Positions 35,226-44,647 of a DNA stretch of 64,000 nucleotides are shown piece by piece; within the stretch, counting starts at the first letter, position 1, and the number at the start of each line of letters is the position of its first letter. The notes under the pieces are model-generated. The model searched no databases. It was given only the letters and a program-made list of their open reading frames with translations, and was not told the origin of the DNA. Source of the DNA: RHKX01 sp963743875 (GTDB taxonomy: Bacteria; Actinomycetota; Thermoleophilia; Solirubrobacterales; 70-9); the NCBI GenBank assembly GCA_963743875.1, contig CAVURM010000001.1, positions 744,001 to 808,000 on the forward strand, read 5' to 3'. The translations under genes were made by a program, and so were the position numbers.

Positions 35226-35972
35226 TCAGCGACCGGCGCGTTGAAGCACGTCGTCGACCAGGTCGTCGGTGGCGTCGACCGCCACGAACTCGATCCGGAT
35301 CCGCTCGAGGATCTCATCCCGGGTGGCCCCTTCGAGCGCCATGTTCATCGCCACCAGTCGCGCCGCCCCGTGGTCGGAGTGGGAGTCTGCAGATGCAGGC
35401 GACACGGGCTCGGCGGACGCCTCGGTTTCGACGGCCGACCCGCGCAACTGCGAGATCAGGTCCTCGTTGCTCGGATCCTCCGCGGCCCGGGAGGCCTCCC
35501 CGACAACCGGAACCGGCTCGGGCGCAATGTCGGGAACGACGGCGGGCTCGGCTTCGGGGGATGAGGTGGAGCCCGGCATGTTGGAGGCGAGATCCTTGCC
35601 CAGCGCGCCGACCTGGTTGCGCAGCTTGTCGGCCTGGGCGATCAGCCCCTCGACCGCTCCCCGTGCCTGCTCGACCCTGCCGGTGGCCTCGCGATTGGCG
35701 GCGGTCACGGTCTGTACCGACTCGTTGCGGGCGGCCTCCCTGATTCGCTCTGCATCCGCCCGCGCCTCCTCGAGGATCTCCCCGGCCGCGGTCTCGGCCG
35801 CGGCGATCACGGAATGGACGTGCTCGGAGGCAGCGTCGGCGACCGGTGTCGGCCGATCGTCTTGGTCGGGGAATGCCTCGGCCACCGCGGCCAGGTGCAG
35901 ACGCACCGCCTCCGGACTCCAGCCCTTGCGCACCGTCGGGAAATCATCGCGAACGATCTGCTCTCGATCCAT
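35226..35972 (-). CDS. Coiled-coil protein of unknown function, DivIVA-like region
   Basis: 248 residues from the ATG at 35972. The N-terminal ~45 residues (REQIVRDDFPTVRKGWSPEAVRLHL) resemble DivIVA-type membrane-binding starts. A long Ala/Glu-rich coiled coil follows (about residues 60-135), then an acidic, Pro/Ser-rich linker and a helical end (LVAMNMALEGATRDEILERIRIEF). It lies between uvrA and uvrB on the same strand. A growth-pole or scaffold role is suggested but not proven. Confidence 0.6.
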   Translation of the reverse strand: MDREQIVRDDFPTVRKGWSPEAVRLHLAAVAEAFPDQDDRPTPVADAASEHVHSVIAAAETAAGEILEEARADAERIREAARNESVQTVTAANREATGRVEQARGAVEGLIAQADKLRNQVGALGKDLASNMPGSTSSPEAEPAVVPDIAPEPVPVVGEASRAAEDPSNEDLISQLRGSAVETEASAEPVSPASADSHSDHGAARLVAMNMALEGATRDEILERIRIEFVAVDATDDLVDDVLQRAGR

Positions 35973-36038
35973 CGGCGGAGCGTAACGAACCCCGGCCCAC
36001 GGGTCTGCAGGGACCAGCGCGTCCGCCAAGTAGCGAGG

Positions 36039-36073
36039 TGGCAGAAACCGGCTCCGGTAGCCGGTTTCTGCCA
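36039..36073. repeat. Perfect 15-bp hairpin
   Basis: TGGCAGAAACCGGCT (36039-36053) pairs without mismatch with AGCCGGTTTCTGCCA (36059-36073) around a 5-nt loop. It lies 66 bases upstream of the coiled-coil gene and about 170 bases downstream of uvrB. No T-run follows, so it is either a Rho-assisted terminator, a processing or REP-like element, or an operator. Confidence 0.6.
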
Positions 36074-36193
36074 ATTCGCGTCGCCAGGCCTCAGGCCGTG
36101 AGCCGACGAGGACGCCGAGCAGCGGCCTCCGGCCCGTCAGGTCTCCTGACGAGGTCGGGAGGTGTCAGATCAAGGAAGAGCCGGCGATGCGGC

Positions 36194-36219
36194 CATTGCC
36201 GGCCGTGAGGCCGGCAATG
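36194..36219. terminator. Putative uvrB 3' hairpin
   Basis: CATTGCCGGCC (36194-36204) pairs with GGCCGGCAATG (36209-36219) around loop GTGA, 25 bases after the uvrB stop. Flanking it are two near-copies of CCTCCGRCCCGTCAG (36126-36140 and 36234-36248), which make the gap 36073-36245 repeat-like. No T-run is present. Low-confidence terminator. Confidence 0.35.
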
Positions 36220-36244
36220 ACGCGGAGCTGGGCCCTCCGACCCG

Positions 36245-38248
36245 TCAGGCGCGCATGCCTTCGAGGTCGCGGCGTAGCTCCTTGAGCTCGTCGCGGAGGC
36301 GACCCGCCTCCTCGAACCGGAGTTCCTCGGCAGCGGCGAGCATGTCCTCCTCGATCGAGACGATCACCCGCTCGAGGTCCTCGGGGCCCTCGATGGGCTT
36401 ACCGTCGAAGGTGGCTCCCTTGCGGCGGCGCTTTCGGGGGGCATTCGATTCCATCGCCAGGAATTCCGACATGTCGCTGATGCCCTTGGTCACCGTCTCG
36501 GGAGTGATTCCGTGTTCGAGGTTGTAGGCGACCTGGATCTCACGGCGGCGATCGGTCTCTCCGATGGCGACCCGCATCGCCTCGCTCTCGCGATCGGCGT
36601 ACATGAGGACCTTTCCCTCGACGTTGCGGGCGGCGCGTCCGATGGTCTGGATCAGGCTGGTCGAGCCCCGCAGGAAGCCCTCCTTGTCGGCGTCGAGGAT
36701 GGCGACGAGCCCGACCTCGGGGATGTCGAGACCCTCGCGGAGAAGATTGACGCCGACGAGCACGTCGTACTCGCCGAGCCTCAGATCGCGGATGATCTGG
36801 ATCCGCTCGATCGTGTCGACCTCGGAGTGGAGGTAGCGAACTCGGAAACCGTGCTCGAGCAGGTATTCGGTCAGATCCTCCGACATCTTCTTGGTCAGGG
36901 TCGTAACCAGTGTGCGCTCCTTGCGCTCAACCCGGATCCGGACCTCGTTCATGAGGTCGTCGATCTGGTTCTTGGTCTCGCGGACCTCGACCTCGGGGTC
37001 GACGATTCCGGTCGGCCGGACGATCTGCTCGACGACCCTGTTGGACCTGTCACGCTCGAAGTTGCCGGGGGTCGCCGAGACCATCACGACCTGGTTGACG
37101 CGGTCGAGGAACTCATCGAACTTGAGCGGCCGGTTGTCGATCGCGCTGGGCAGCCGGAAGCCGTGGTCGACGAGGGTCAGCTTGCGCGAGCGATCGCCCT
37201 CGTACATGCCGCCGATCTGCGGCATCGTCTGGTGGGACTCGTCGACGAACACGACGAAGTCGCTGGGGAAGTAGTCGATCAGGGTGTGCGGGGCCGTGCC
37301 GGCCTCCCGGTTGTCGAGAATCCTCGAGTAGTTCTCGATCCCGTTGCAGAAGCCGAGCTCCTTCATCATCTCGAGGTCATATTGGGTCCGTTGGCGCAGC
37401 CGGTGCGCCTCGAGGTCCTTACCCTCGGTCTCGAACTGCTTGCATCGCTCCTCGAGCTCGAAGCGGATCTCCTCGACCGCTCGCTCGATCGTCTCCTCCT
37501 CGGTCACGTAGTGGGTCGCCGGCCAGACCGATACGTGAGCGACCTCGTCGAGAACCTCGCCGGTCAGCGGGTCGAAATGCGTGATCGCCTCGACTTCGTC
37601 GCCGAACAGGTTGATCCGGTAGGCCGATTCCGCGTAGGCCGGATAGATCTCCAGCACCTCACCCTGGACCCGGAAGCTGCCGCGCGTCAGGATCGTGTCG
37701 TTACGCTGGTACTGCATCGCGATCAGCTGTCGGAACAGCGTCTCGCGCTCGATCGACTCGCCGATCTTGAACATGATCATCTGCTTGCGATAGAGGTCCG
37801 GCGAGCCGATCCCGTAGATGCACGACACCGAGGCGACGATGATCACGTCGCGACGCGCGAACAGGCTGGCCGTCGCCGCGTGACGGAGCCGGTCGATCTC
37901 GTCGTTGACCGTGGCGTCCTTTTCGATGTAGAGGTCCTGCGCGGGCACATATGCCTCGGGCTGGTAATAGTCGTAGTAGGAGACGAAATACTCGACCGAG
38001 GCGTCCGGAAAGAACTCGCGGAACTCGTTGCAGAGCTGCGCTGCGAGCGTCTTGTTGTGAGCGATCACCAGAGCCGGGCGGCCGATCCTCTCGATTGTGG
38101 CCGCCATCGTGAACGTCTTGCCCGTCCCGGTGGCACCGAGCAGGGTCATGAACTTCTCGCCGGCCTCCACCCCCTCGGCCAATGAAGTGATGGCGTTGGG
38201 CTGGTCTGCCGTGGGTGAGTAGGCGGAGTTGAGGTCGAAGTCGGGCAC
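36245..38248 (-). CDS. uvrB: Excinuclease ABC subunit B
   Basis: 667 residues. Helicase-like motifs: Walker A LLGATGTGKTFTMA near residue 38, the YYDYYQPEAYVP beta-hairpin that inserts into DNA, DESHQTM (Walker B), and the C-terminal UVR domain (EELRFEEAGRLRDELKEL) that contacts UvrC. Damage verification in nucleotide excision repair. The GTG start at 38248 lies only 9 bases from the antiporter gene, so readthrough is likely. Confidence 0.97.
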   Translation of the reverse strand: MPDFDLNSAYSPTADQPNAITSLAEGVEAGEKFMTLLGATGTGKTFTMAATIERIGRPALVIAHNKTLAAQLCNEFREFFPDASVEYFVSYYDYYQPEAYVPAQDLYIEKDATVNDEIDRLRHAATASLFARRDVIIVASVSCIYGIGSPDLYRKQMIMFKIGESIERETLFRQLIAMQYQRNDTILTRGSFRVQGEVLEIYPAYAESAYRINLFGDEVEAITHFDPLTGEVLDEVAHVSVWPATHYVTEEETIERAVEEIRFELEERCKQFETEGKDLEAHRLRQRTQYDLEMMKELGFCNGIENYSRILDNREAGTAPHTLIDYFPSDFVVFVDESHQTMPQIGGMYEGDRSRKLTLVDHGFRLPSAIDNRPLKFDEFLDRVNQVVMVSATPGNFERDRSNRVVEQIVRPTGIVDPEVEVRETKNQIDDLMNEVRIRVERKERTLVTTLTKKMSEDLTEYLLEHGFRVRYLHSEVDTIERIQIIRDLRLGEYDVLVGVNLLREGLDIPEVGLVAILDADKEGFLRGSTSLIQTIGRAARNVEGKVLMYADRESEAMRVAIGETDRRREIQVAYNLEHGITPETVTKGISDMSEFLAMESNAPRKRRRKGATFDGKPIEGPEDLERVIVSIEEDMLAAAEELRFEEAGRLRDELKELRRDLEGMRA

Positions 38249-38257
38249 CCGGCGAGG

Positions 38258-39469
38258 TTAGCGACCACGGTGGGCGCCTCCGTCGGGGTCGCCCTTTCGG
38301 CTCATGCCCCCCAGCAGGCCCAGAGACGTCGCCGGAAAGAAGATGACCGAGAGCAGCCCGGCAGCGACGAAGGCGGCGGCGGTGCCAGGTTCGATCGACC
38401 CCAGCGAGACGCCGATCGCCGTGGATGCAACGATGAACGGCAGCGAGGTCGCCTGCAGGAGGCCGGCGACGATCACCTCCCGCCTGGGCAATGCGTGGCG
38501 ATACAGAAGGGCGGGCAGACCGCGAACGGCCAACAGCGCGAAGAAGAAGATCGGCACCTCCGCCAGCGTCGCCGGGTCGCCCAGGGAGCCGAGGTCGTAG
38601 TTGATTCCGCTGGCGACGAAGAAGACCGGGATGAAGACCCCATAGCCGACGGCATCGAGCTTTGCGCCCAGGTCGGGATGTGTCATCAACGTGTCCCGGT
38701 CGACCAGCTTCAGGATCGCCCCCGCGAGGAAGGCGCCGAGGATCACCTCCAGCCCCAGCGAGGTTGCCAGTGCCGTCAGCGCGACGAGCAGAAGGAAGGC
38801 ACCGCGAATCCTGATCTGCGCCGTCGTATCCTGAAGTTGTCGCAGGACTGAACGCAGCCGGGTCAGGTGCTCCACCTGGGCGATTGCCAGGCCGAGCAGG
38901 GCGGCGAGCGCAAAGAATGCTCCGATCAGCAGCAGAGTCGAGGTCAGGCTCGCCGCCTGGCCGGAGTAGAACAGCGTCAGCAGGATAATCGTGGCGAAAT
39001 CGGCCACCGAAGCAGCCGCGATGACTATCTGGCCGAAGTCGGTCTCGGCCTTCCCCGAGTCCTTGAGCACCGGAATCACGACCCCAAGCGACGTTGCCGA
39101 GAGGACGATCGCGATGAACAGCCCGTCGTTGACCACTCCGGTGGCCGTGAGGACGAATCCGATCGCGATCGCGATCGCAAACGAGACGGCGAAGCTGGCC
39201 ACGGCATTCGCGGCGAGCCGGCCCCGGAGGCGGTCGTAGTCGATCTCGAGACCGGCGAGAAAGAGGAGCATCGCCAACCCGAGAAGTGACATCACGCGGA
39301 CCGGCTCGTCGATCTCGACCCAGCCGAGGACCGCCGGGCCGGCGACGATGCCGGCCACGAGCAGCAGGACGACCGCTGGCAACCGGACGTTGGGAAAGAA
39401 GCCGAGTAGCAGGGGCGCCCCGAACCCGATCGCCGCGACGATCAGCAGATTCGTGAACTCGAGTTCCAT
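38258..39469 (-). CDS. Kef-type cation:proton antiporter (CPA2 family)
   Basis: 403 residues from the ATG at 39469. About twelve membrane helices, with the CPA2 motif LLFLAGLEIDYDRLRGR near residue 75 and a VVIPVLKDSGKAETDFGQIVIAAASVADF segment containing the conserved Asp. It lacks a C-terminal TrkA domain. Possible Na+/H+ or K+/H+ exchanger. It diverges from the sigma factor gene. Confidence 0.88.
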   Translation of the reverse strand: MELEFTNLLIVAAIGFGAPLLLGFFPNVRLPAVVLLLVAGIVAGPAVLGWVEIDEPVRVMSLLGLAMLLFLAGLEIDYDRLRGRLAANAVASFAVSFAIAIAIGFVLTATGVVNDGLFIAIVLSATSLGVVIPVLKDSGKAETDFGQIVIAAASVADFATIILLTLFYSGQAASLTSTLLLIGAFFALAALLGLAIAQVEHLTRLRSVLRQLQDTTAQIRIRGAFLLLVALTALATSLGLEVILGAFLAGAILKLVDRDTLMTHPDLGAKLDAVGYGVFIPVFFVASGINYDLGSLGDPATLAEVPIFFFALLAVRGLPALLYRHALPRREVIVAGLLQATSLPFIVASTAIGVSLGSIEPGTAAAFVAAGLLSVIFFPATSLGLLGGMSRKGDPDGGAHRGR

Positions 39470-39524
39470 GCCCCTCAGTCCTCTCCGGACACGAATCGTT
39501 ACGGGAAGGCGATTGCGTGCGAGT

Positions 39525-40178
39525 ATGTCCACCCGGATGGCGGAACTCGGGGAAATGGCTCTGGTCGAGGCGCTTCGCTCGGGCGACGAATCAGCATTCC
39601 GCGATCTCGTCACCGCGCTGAGCGGAACACTCCTGAGGGTGGCCCGGAACTACGCGCAGACGGACGCGGTCGCCGAGGAGATCGTCCAGGAGACCTGGAT
39701 CGGCGTGATCACCGGTATTCACCGGTTCGAGGTCCGCTCGTCACTGCGGACATGGATCTTCCGCATCTTGATCAACATCGCCAGGACGAGATCGAAGCGA
39801 GAGGCGAGGAGCATTCCCTTCGCGAGCGCCGGCCCGCCGGGCGAGGAAGCCGAACCGCTGGATCCTGACCGCTTCTTCTCCGATGACCATTCCCTCTACC
39901 CGGGGCACTGGCGACTTGGCCCGGCGCCCTGGGGCGGCCCCGAGGAGGAGTTGCTAACGGGTGAGGCACGGGCTTCGATCCTCAGCGCGATCGAGGAGCT
40001 TCCGCCGAGCCAGCGCGAGGTCATCGTCCTTCGCGACATCGGCGGTTGGCCCTCGGGCGACGTTTGTAACGCCCTCGAGGTCTCGGAGACGAACGGGAGG
40101 GTGCTCCTGCATCGGGCCCGCGCCAGGGTTCGAGCGGCAATCGAGAGTCAACTCGAGGCGGTGGAGCCCACCACATGA
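39525..40178 (+). CDS. ECF-type RNA polymerase sigma factor
   Basis: About 217 residues from ATG 39525 (ATG 39537 is also possible). Region 2 contains AFRDLVTALSGTLLRVARNYAQTDAVAEEIVQETWIGV; a 50-residue spacer is followed by region 4 (ILSAIEELPPSQREVIVLRDIGGWPSGDVCNALEVSETNGRVLLHRARARVRAAI). Its stop overlaps the anti-sigma gene by 4 bases (ATGA), so the pair is a regulatory switch. Stimulus unknown. Confidence 0.92.
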   Translation: MSTRMAELGEMALVEALRSGDESAFRDLVTALSGTLLRVARNYAQTDAVAEEIVQETWIGVITGIHRFEVRSSLRTWIFRILINIARTRSKREARSIPFASAGPPGEEAEPLDPDRFFSDDHSLYPGHWRLGPAPWGGPEEELLTGEARASILSAIEELPPSQREVIVLRDIGGWPSGDVCNALEVSETNGRVLLHRARARVRAAIESQLEAVEPTT

Positions 40179-40447
40179 ACGGAAGTGCAATGAACCAAGA
40201 CGATCTCGAGATGCGATGCGACGAGCTCGTCGGGCTCGTCACCGACTATCTCGAGGGCACGATCTCGAAGCCGGATCGCCAACGCTTCGAGCGCCACATC
40301 CACGAATGCGAGTGGTGCGACCGCTACGTCAAACAGACGCGGGCAGTCGTCAAGGCACTGGGGAAGCTCGGCGAGGCCCCACCCGATCCAGATGCGTTGA
40401 ACCTGGCGCTGATCGCATTCCGGGAGGCGCACCGGGGCGGCGCGTAA
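40175..40447 (+). CDS. Zinc-finger anti-sigma factor (ZAS)
   Basis: 90 residues. The ZAS motif reads HIHECEWCDRYV (His-x3-Cys-x2-Cys) near residue 46, preceded by VTDYLEGTI. No membrane helix is visible, so it is probably a cytoplasmic redox- or metal-sensing inhibitor of the sigma factor encoded directly before it. The start overlaps the sigma stop by 4 bases. Confidence 0.88.
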   Translation: MNGSAMNQDDLEMRCDELVGLVTDYLEGTISKPDRQRFERHIHECEWCDRYVKQTRAVVKALGKLGEAPPDPDALNLALIAFREAHRGGA

Positions 40448-40507
40448 CGAATCGTGCACCCGCCGACACGGAATCGTCGCCATCAAAGAAGCGAAGGAGA
40501 CGGGCGA

Positions 40508-42529
40508 ATGAGCGATGGACCGACGGGAGCCGCGACCGCGGCGCAACGGAACCGGGCACGGACGGGCGCAGACCTCGAGTGGCATCGTGTGCTGGCCGAC
40601 CGAGGAACTGCCGGAAGGCCGGGTGACCACCGTCGCGCCGGCACCAAGAGCATCGCGCTCGTCCACCACGACGGCCAGTTCTCAGCGCTGGACAACCACT
40701 GCCCGCACCAGGGCGGGCCGCTCGGCGAGGGCTCGATCGAGAACGGGATGCTGCGATGCCCGTGGCACGGCTTCGACTACTGCCCGTCGACCGGGCAAGT
40801 CGCCGGGATTCGACGACGAGGCGACGACCTACGCGCTCGAGGTCCGCGACGGGGAGATCTTCGTCGGGATCGATGAAGCCGCACCTCACGTCGAGACGGT
40901 CACCGATGTGATGGCCGAGACCCTCGTCAACTGGGGCGTCGGCACGTCTTCGGGATGGTCGGCCACTCCAACCTCGGCCTCGCCGACGCGATCCGCCGCC
41001 GGGAGGAGGCCGGCGAGCTGACCTACATCGGCATCCGCCACGAGGGGGCCGCCGCGTTCGCGGCCTCCGCCTACGGCAAGCTCACCGGCCGGCCGGCCGC
41101 CTGCCTGACGATCGCCGGCCCGGGCGCGACCAACCTGCTGACCGGCCTCTGGGACGCGAAGGTCGACCGCGCGCCGGTGCTGGCCCTGACCGGCCAGGTC
41201 GACTCCCAGGTGCTCGGGCCCGGGAGCCTTCCAGGAGGTCGACCTCGCCGCCGCGTTCGGCGCGGTTGCCGGCTGGAGCCAGACGGTCCTGCCGTCGAGC
41301 CAAGCACGTCCGAGCTGGCGAACGCTGGCCTGCAAGAACGCCATCGTCGAGCGCGACGTCGCGCACCTGATCTTCCCCGACGAGGTGCAGACGATCCCGG
41401 CGCCCGAGGAGCGAGGCGCCGGCGGGCCCGAGGGGACGGATCGCCGCAGAGACGATATCACCGCCGCCGGAGGACCTGGCCAGTCGGCACGTCGAGCGTG
41501 CTCGCCGCGGCGAAGCGGCCGGTGATCATCGTCGGCTACGGCGCGCGCGACTCGATGGCCGCAGGTGACCGACGCTCGCCGAGCAGCTCGAGCGCGCCGG
41601 TGATCACCACGTTCAAGGCGAAGGGCCAGATCCCGCGACGACCACCCGCTGGCCGCGGGGTGCTCGGCCGCAGCGGCACGCCGGTCGCGAGCTGGGTGAT
41701 GAACGAGGCGGACCTGCTGCATCGTGCTCGGAGCGTCGTTCTCCAACCACACCGGGATCTACCCCGGCCACCCGATCGTCCAGGTCGACTTCGACCGGAT
41801 GCAGCTCGGCAAGTTCCACCCGGTCGACGGTCCCGGTCTGGGGCGAGATCGGGAGGACCTGTCGAGCGCCTGCGGCAGGAGCTCGGCGATCGCGAGCTGG
41901 TGGCGACGGACCAGCGCGGCGACGTTGCCGACCGGAGGGCGATCTGGGCGGCCGAGAAGGCGGAGCCGGGAGGGCGACGACCGCGGCCACGGCGATCAAC
42001 TCGGCCTCGGTCTTCGCGGCGATGAACCGGCTCAGTTCCCGACGACGCGGTGATCGCCGTCGACGTCGGCAACAACGCCTACTCGTTCGGCCGCTACTTC
42101 GAGACCGCAGGAGCCACAGCGGGTGCTGATGTCGGGCTACCTCGGCTCGATCGGCTTCGGCTATCCGGCGGCGATCGGCGCCTGGGCGGCGACCGCGGTC
42201 AACGCCCGGTAGTCGCGCGTGACCGGGGACGGGGGCTTCGGCCAGTACATGGCGGAGCTCCGACCGCGGTCAAGCATCGGATGAACATCACCCACGTCCT
42301 GCTCAACAACGGACAGCTCGGCAAGATCAGCAAGGAGCAGCGGGCTGGGGAGTGGGACGTCTGGCAGACGTGACTGCACAACCCGGACTTCTCCGAGTAC
42401 GCCGAACTCTGCGGCGCGCTCGGGATCAGGGTAACCGACCGCACGGTGCTTGATGAAGCGATCGGCTCAGCGCTGAGCCACGACGGCCCGGCACTCGTCG
42501 AGGTCATGACCGATGCGGAGCTGATCTGA
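40508..42529 (+). pseudogene. Rieske [2Fe-2S] + thiamine-diphosphate enzyme fusion, many frameshifts
   Basis: An ATG at 40508 has a GAAGGAG ribosome site. The first ~125 residues form a Rieske domain: NHCPHQGGPLGEG and LRCPWHGFDYCP give the CxH/CxxH ligands. It joins a TPP enzyme of the pyruvate oxidase/acetolactate synthase type: RHEGAAAFAASAYGKLTGR (catalytic Glu), AGPGATNLLTG, the central FAD/NAD-like domain (KRPVIIVGYGARDS), and the TPP motif GDGGFGQYMAE with NN some 27 residues later. At least ten shifts (near 40605, 40650, 40803, 40943, 41225, 41300, 41485 onward) and a TGA at 42371 interrupt it. The stop overlaps the next gene (TGATG). Likely oxidative decarboxylation of a 2-oxoacid with electron transfer through Rieske; inferred. 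Confidence 0.75.
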
Positions 42530-43227
42530 TGGGAGAGACGATGGAGCACGATGACGCTGTCGCGAGCGCGCGAGCGCACCTCGCCGCAAAGGACGGGGTC
42601 CCGCTTGGGGCCCTTCCCAGCGGTTACAGCGCCACCAGGGCGGCCATGCACTCGGTCGCCGAGATGCGGATGAAGCCGAAACGCGAGCTGGAGACAGGCA
42701 ACGAGATCGCGCTGGAATTCACCCCGGGCGGCTTCGGGAGCCCACCGTGGGAGACCGGCGTCGCCAGCGGGGCCTCCGGCCAGATCCGGGTCGAGGGCAC
42801 CGAGCTGGTGTCACGGGAGGGGAACGACGTGACTCGGCGGCCACTTGACGACGTCAGCGCTGCCGGCGCGGCGGCCCTCGCCGACTGGTTCGCATTCGGC
42901 ACGGTCGTACTGGCGGAGCTGCTGAGGATCCGCCCGGGCCTCGACCCGGCACCGATCCGACTCTGGCCCGAGCACTTCGACGTCGCGACCGAGCTCGGCT
43001 CCGAGTCGGCCGGGCGGCGCGCCAACTTCGGAGCCTCCCCCGGCGACGACGACCACCCCGAGCCGTATCTGTACGTGGGCCCATGGGATCAGTCGGTCGA
43101 GGGTGAGATCTGGAACGCAACCGGCTTCGTGGGCGCGGAGCTTCCGTACGCCGACCTGCTGACGGCCGAGGATCAGATCGGGGTCGGAATCGAGTTCATG
43201 GCGGCGAGGGTCGGCGCGCTCAGCTGA
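42529..43227 (+). CDS. Conserved protein of unknown function, partner of the Rieske-TPP gene
   Basis: 232 residues from ATG 42529 (an in-frame ATG at 42541 has GGGAGAG three bases before it and is equally likely). No domain was recognised. Visible traits: ELETGNEIALEFTPGGFGSPPWETG, a helical segment near 115-140, and LYVGPWDQSVEGEIWNATGF near the C-terminus. It overlaps the fusion enzyme stop by one base, so they are probably co-translated. It converges with the gene at 43220 with an 8-base overlap. Confidence 0.7.
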   Translation: MGETMEHDDAVASARAHLAAKDGVPLGALPSGYSATRAAMHSVAEMRMKPKRELETGNEIALEFTPGGFGSPPWETGVASGASGQIRVEGTELVSREGNDVTRRPLDDVSAAGAAALADWFAFGTVVLAELLRIRPGLDPAPIRLWPEHFDVATELGSESAGRRANFGASPGDDDHPEPYLYVGPWDQSVEGEIWNATGFVGAELPYADLLTAEDQIGVGIEFMAARVGALS

Positions 43228-44170
43228 CGGCCGCGGCCAGCCGCTCCGCCAGCCAGAGGTCGGCGAGCCAGTGGGTCCCGCCGCCGGACGACTTTCGCCG
43301 GACCTCGATCCCGTCGGGGCCGCCGCTGACATTCAGGTTCTTCCATTCGGTCGACCCCGGGATCAACCGCAGGGATGATTCGATCTCGGCTGGAACGGCG
43401 CCCTTCCCGCCGCGGATCTTGCCGTCGCTGCTCCTCGCCTCGAACTCCGGTGAATCGGCGATCACCCGGACGATGGTGGACCCGTCGGCCATCACGATCG
43501 AGACGCGGCGCCCATGGCGCTCGCCGCTGAGCCGAAGCGCGCCGCGGATGTCTGTCTTCAGGCCGGGCGTCGGCGACATGCGTTGCTGCACCCCGACGGT
43601 GGGGCGCTCGTCGACGACCAGACCGAGGGGCCCCACCGATCGCGCGAGACTCTCGTATCCGCGGTCCAGATCGCCGCCGCTGCCGACCACGCCAAGGCCG
43701 CGGTAGAGCGCGTAGCCGGCGATCGGAATGGCCCCGATCACCACGATCGCCGGCCGCTCGAGCAGGTAGGCGGCGGGGACGAAGGTGAAGATCATCAGGC
43801 AGATGATCCACCCGGCCCGGTGGCTGGACCGTGCGATACCCCATGCATCGGTCCGGGCTTCAATCGCCTCCGAGGTGATCGGGTCCACCGCCAGCGAGGC
43901 CCAGAGATCGGGCTCGGGCGTCGTCATCGGGTTCTCGACCGGGGCCCCGGCGGCGACCGTAGGAGCTTCAGAAGCCCGGCTTGCGGCCCTGAGCTCCCGA
44001 CCCTGGACGAACAGCAGGAGGAAGACGAAACCGCCGACGACGGCGAAGATGATCGCGAGAGTGCCCTTCGGATTCGGGTCTCGGCTGTCCGCACTCAACG
44101 CGACGAGGGCCACGGTCACCGCGACCACCGGGATCCCGACGAGGGCCAATATCCGCGAACCTCGGAACAC
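43220..44170 (-). CDS. Membrane protein of unknown function
   Basis: 316 residues. Two helices at the N-terminus (LALVGIPVVAVTVALVALS; LAIIFAVVGGFVFLLLFV), a cytoplasmic stretch, two more helices around residues 120-160 (WIICLMIFTFVPAAYLL; IVVIGAIPIAGYALY), and a C-terminal ~150-residue domain with RGALRLSGERHGRRVSIVMADG and an AEIESSLRLIPGS segment. The fold of the soluble part was not recognised. Confidence 0.6.
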   Translation of the reverse strand: MFRGSRILALVGIPVVAVTVALVALSADSRDPNPKGTLAIIFAVVGGFVFLLLFVQGRELRAASRASEAPTVAAGAPVENPMTTPEPDLWASLAVDPITSEAIEARTDAWGIARSSHRAGWIICLMIFTFVPAAYLLERPAIVVIGAIPIAGYALYRGLGVVGSGGDLDRGYESLARSVGPLGLVVDERPTVGVQQRMSPTPGLKTDIRGALRLSGERHGRRVSIVMADGSTIVRVIADSPEFEARSSDGKIRGGKGAVPAEIESSLRLIPGSTEWKNLNVSGGPDGIEVRRKSSGGGTHWLADLWLAERLAAAVS

Positions 44171-44251
44171 GAGCAGGTGAGTCTATGCGGGGGGCCCCGT
44201 CACAAACGAACCGGCCGGCCGGTCCCAGGACAGCAGGTAGGGTTCGCGCGG

Positions 44252-44626
44252 ATGTCGACCTCCCAGCGAACGCTCGCCGCCTTCTGGATCCTCGCGGGCG
44301 TCAACCACTTCCGGATGCCCAGGGTCTACGAGGCCATCATGCCCGACTATTTGCCGGCCCATCGGGAGATGGTCTTCTGGAGTGGGGTGGCCGAGGTGAT
44401 CGGCGGCGTCGCGCTGATCCCGCCCGCCGCCCGCCGTTTCGCACGCTGGTGGTTGCTTGGGGTGCTCGCCGCCGTCTACCCGGCGAACATCCACATGGCA
44501 CTTCACCCTGAGCGCTACGAGAAGGTTCCATCGGTGGCGCTATGGGCGCGGCTACCGCTGCAGTTCCTCTGCGCCTGGTGGGTCTGGAAAGCGACCGACG
44601 TCCGCGGCGCGGGCGCCGGCACCTGA
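44252..44626 (+). CDS. DoxX-like small membrane protein
   Basis: 124 residues from the ATG at 44252 (four predicted helices). The pattern AGVNHFRMPRVYEAIMPDYLP followed by GVAEVIGGVALIPPAAR and VYPANIHMALHPE matches the short DoxX family. Possible role in redox or lipid-related processes is not established. It stands alone, diverging from the membrane protein upstream. Confidence 0.8.
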   Translation: MSTSQRTLAAFWILAGVNHFRMPRVYEAIMPDYLPAHREMVFWSGVAEVIGGVALIPPAARRFARWWLLGVLAAVYPANIHMALHPERYEKVPSVALWARLPLQFLCAWWVWKATDVRGAGAGT

Positions 44627-44647
44627 CCCGGCGCCGGGACCCGGGCG

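Noticed and set aside
36512..38185. Long frame antisense to uvrB
   Set aside because: Same reasoning; uvrB is conserved and complete.
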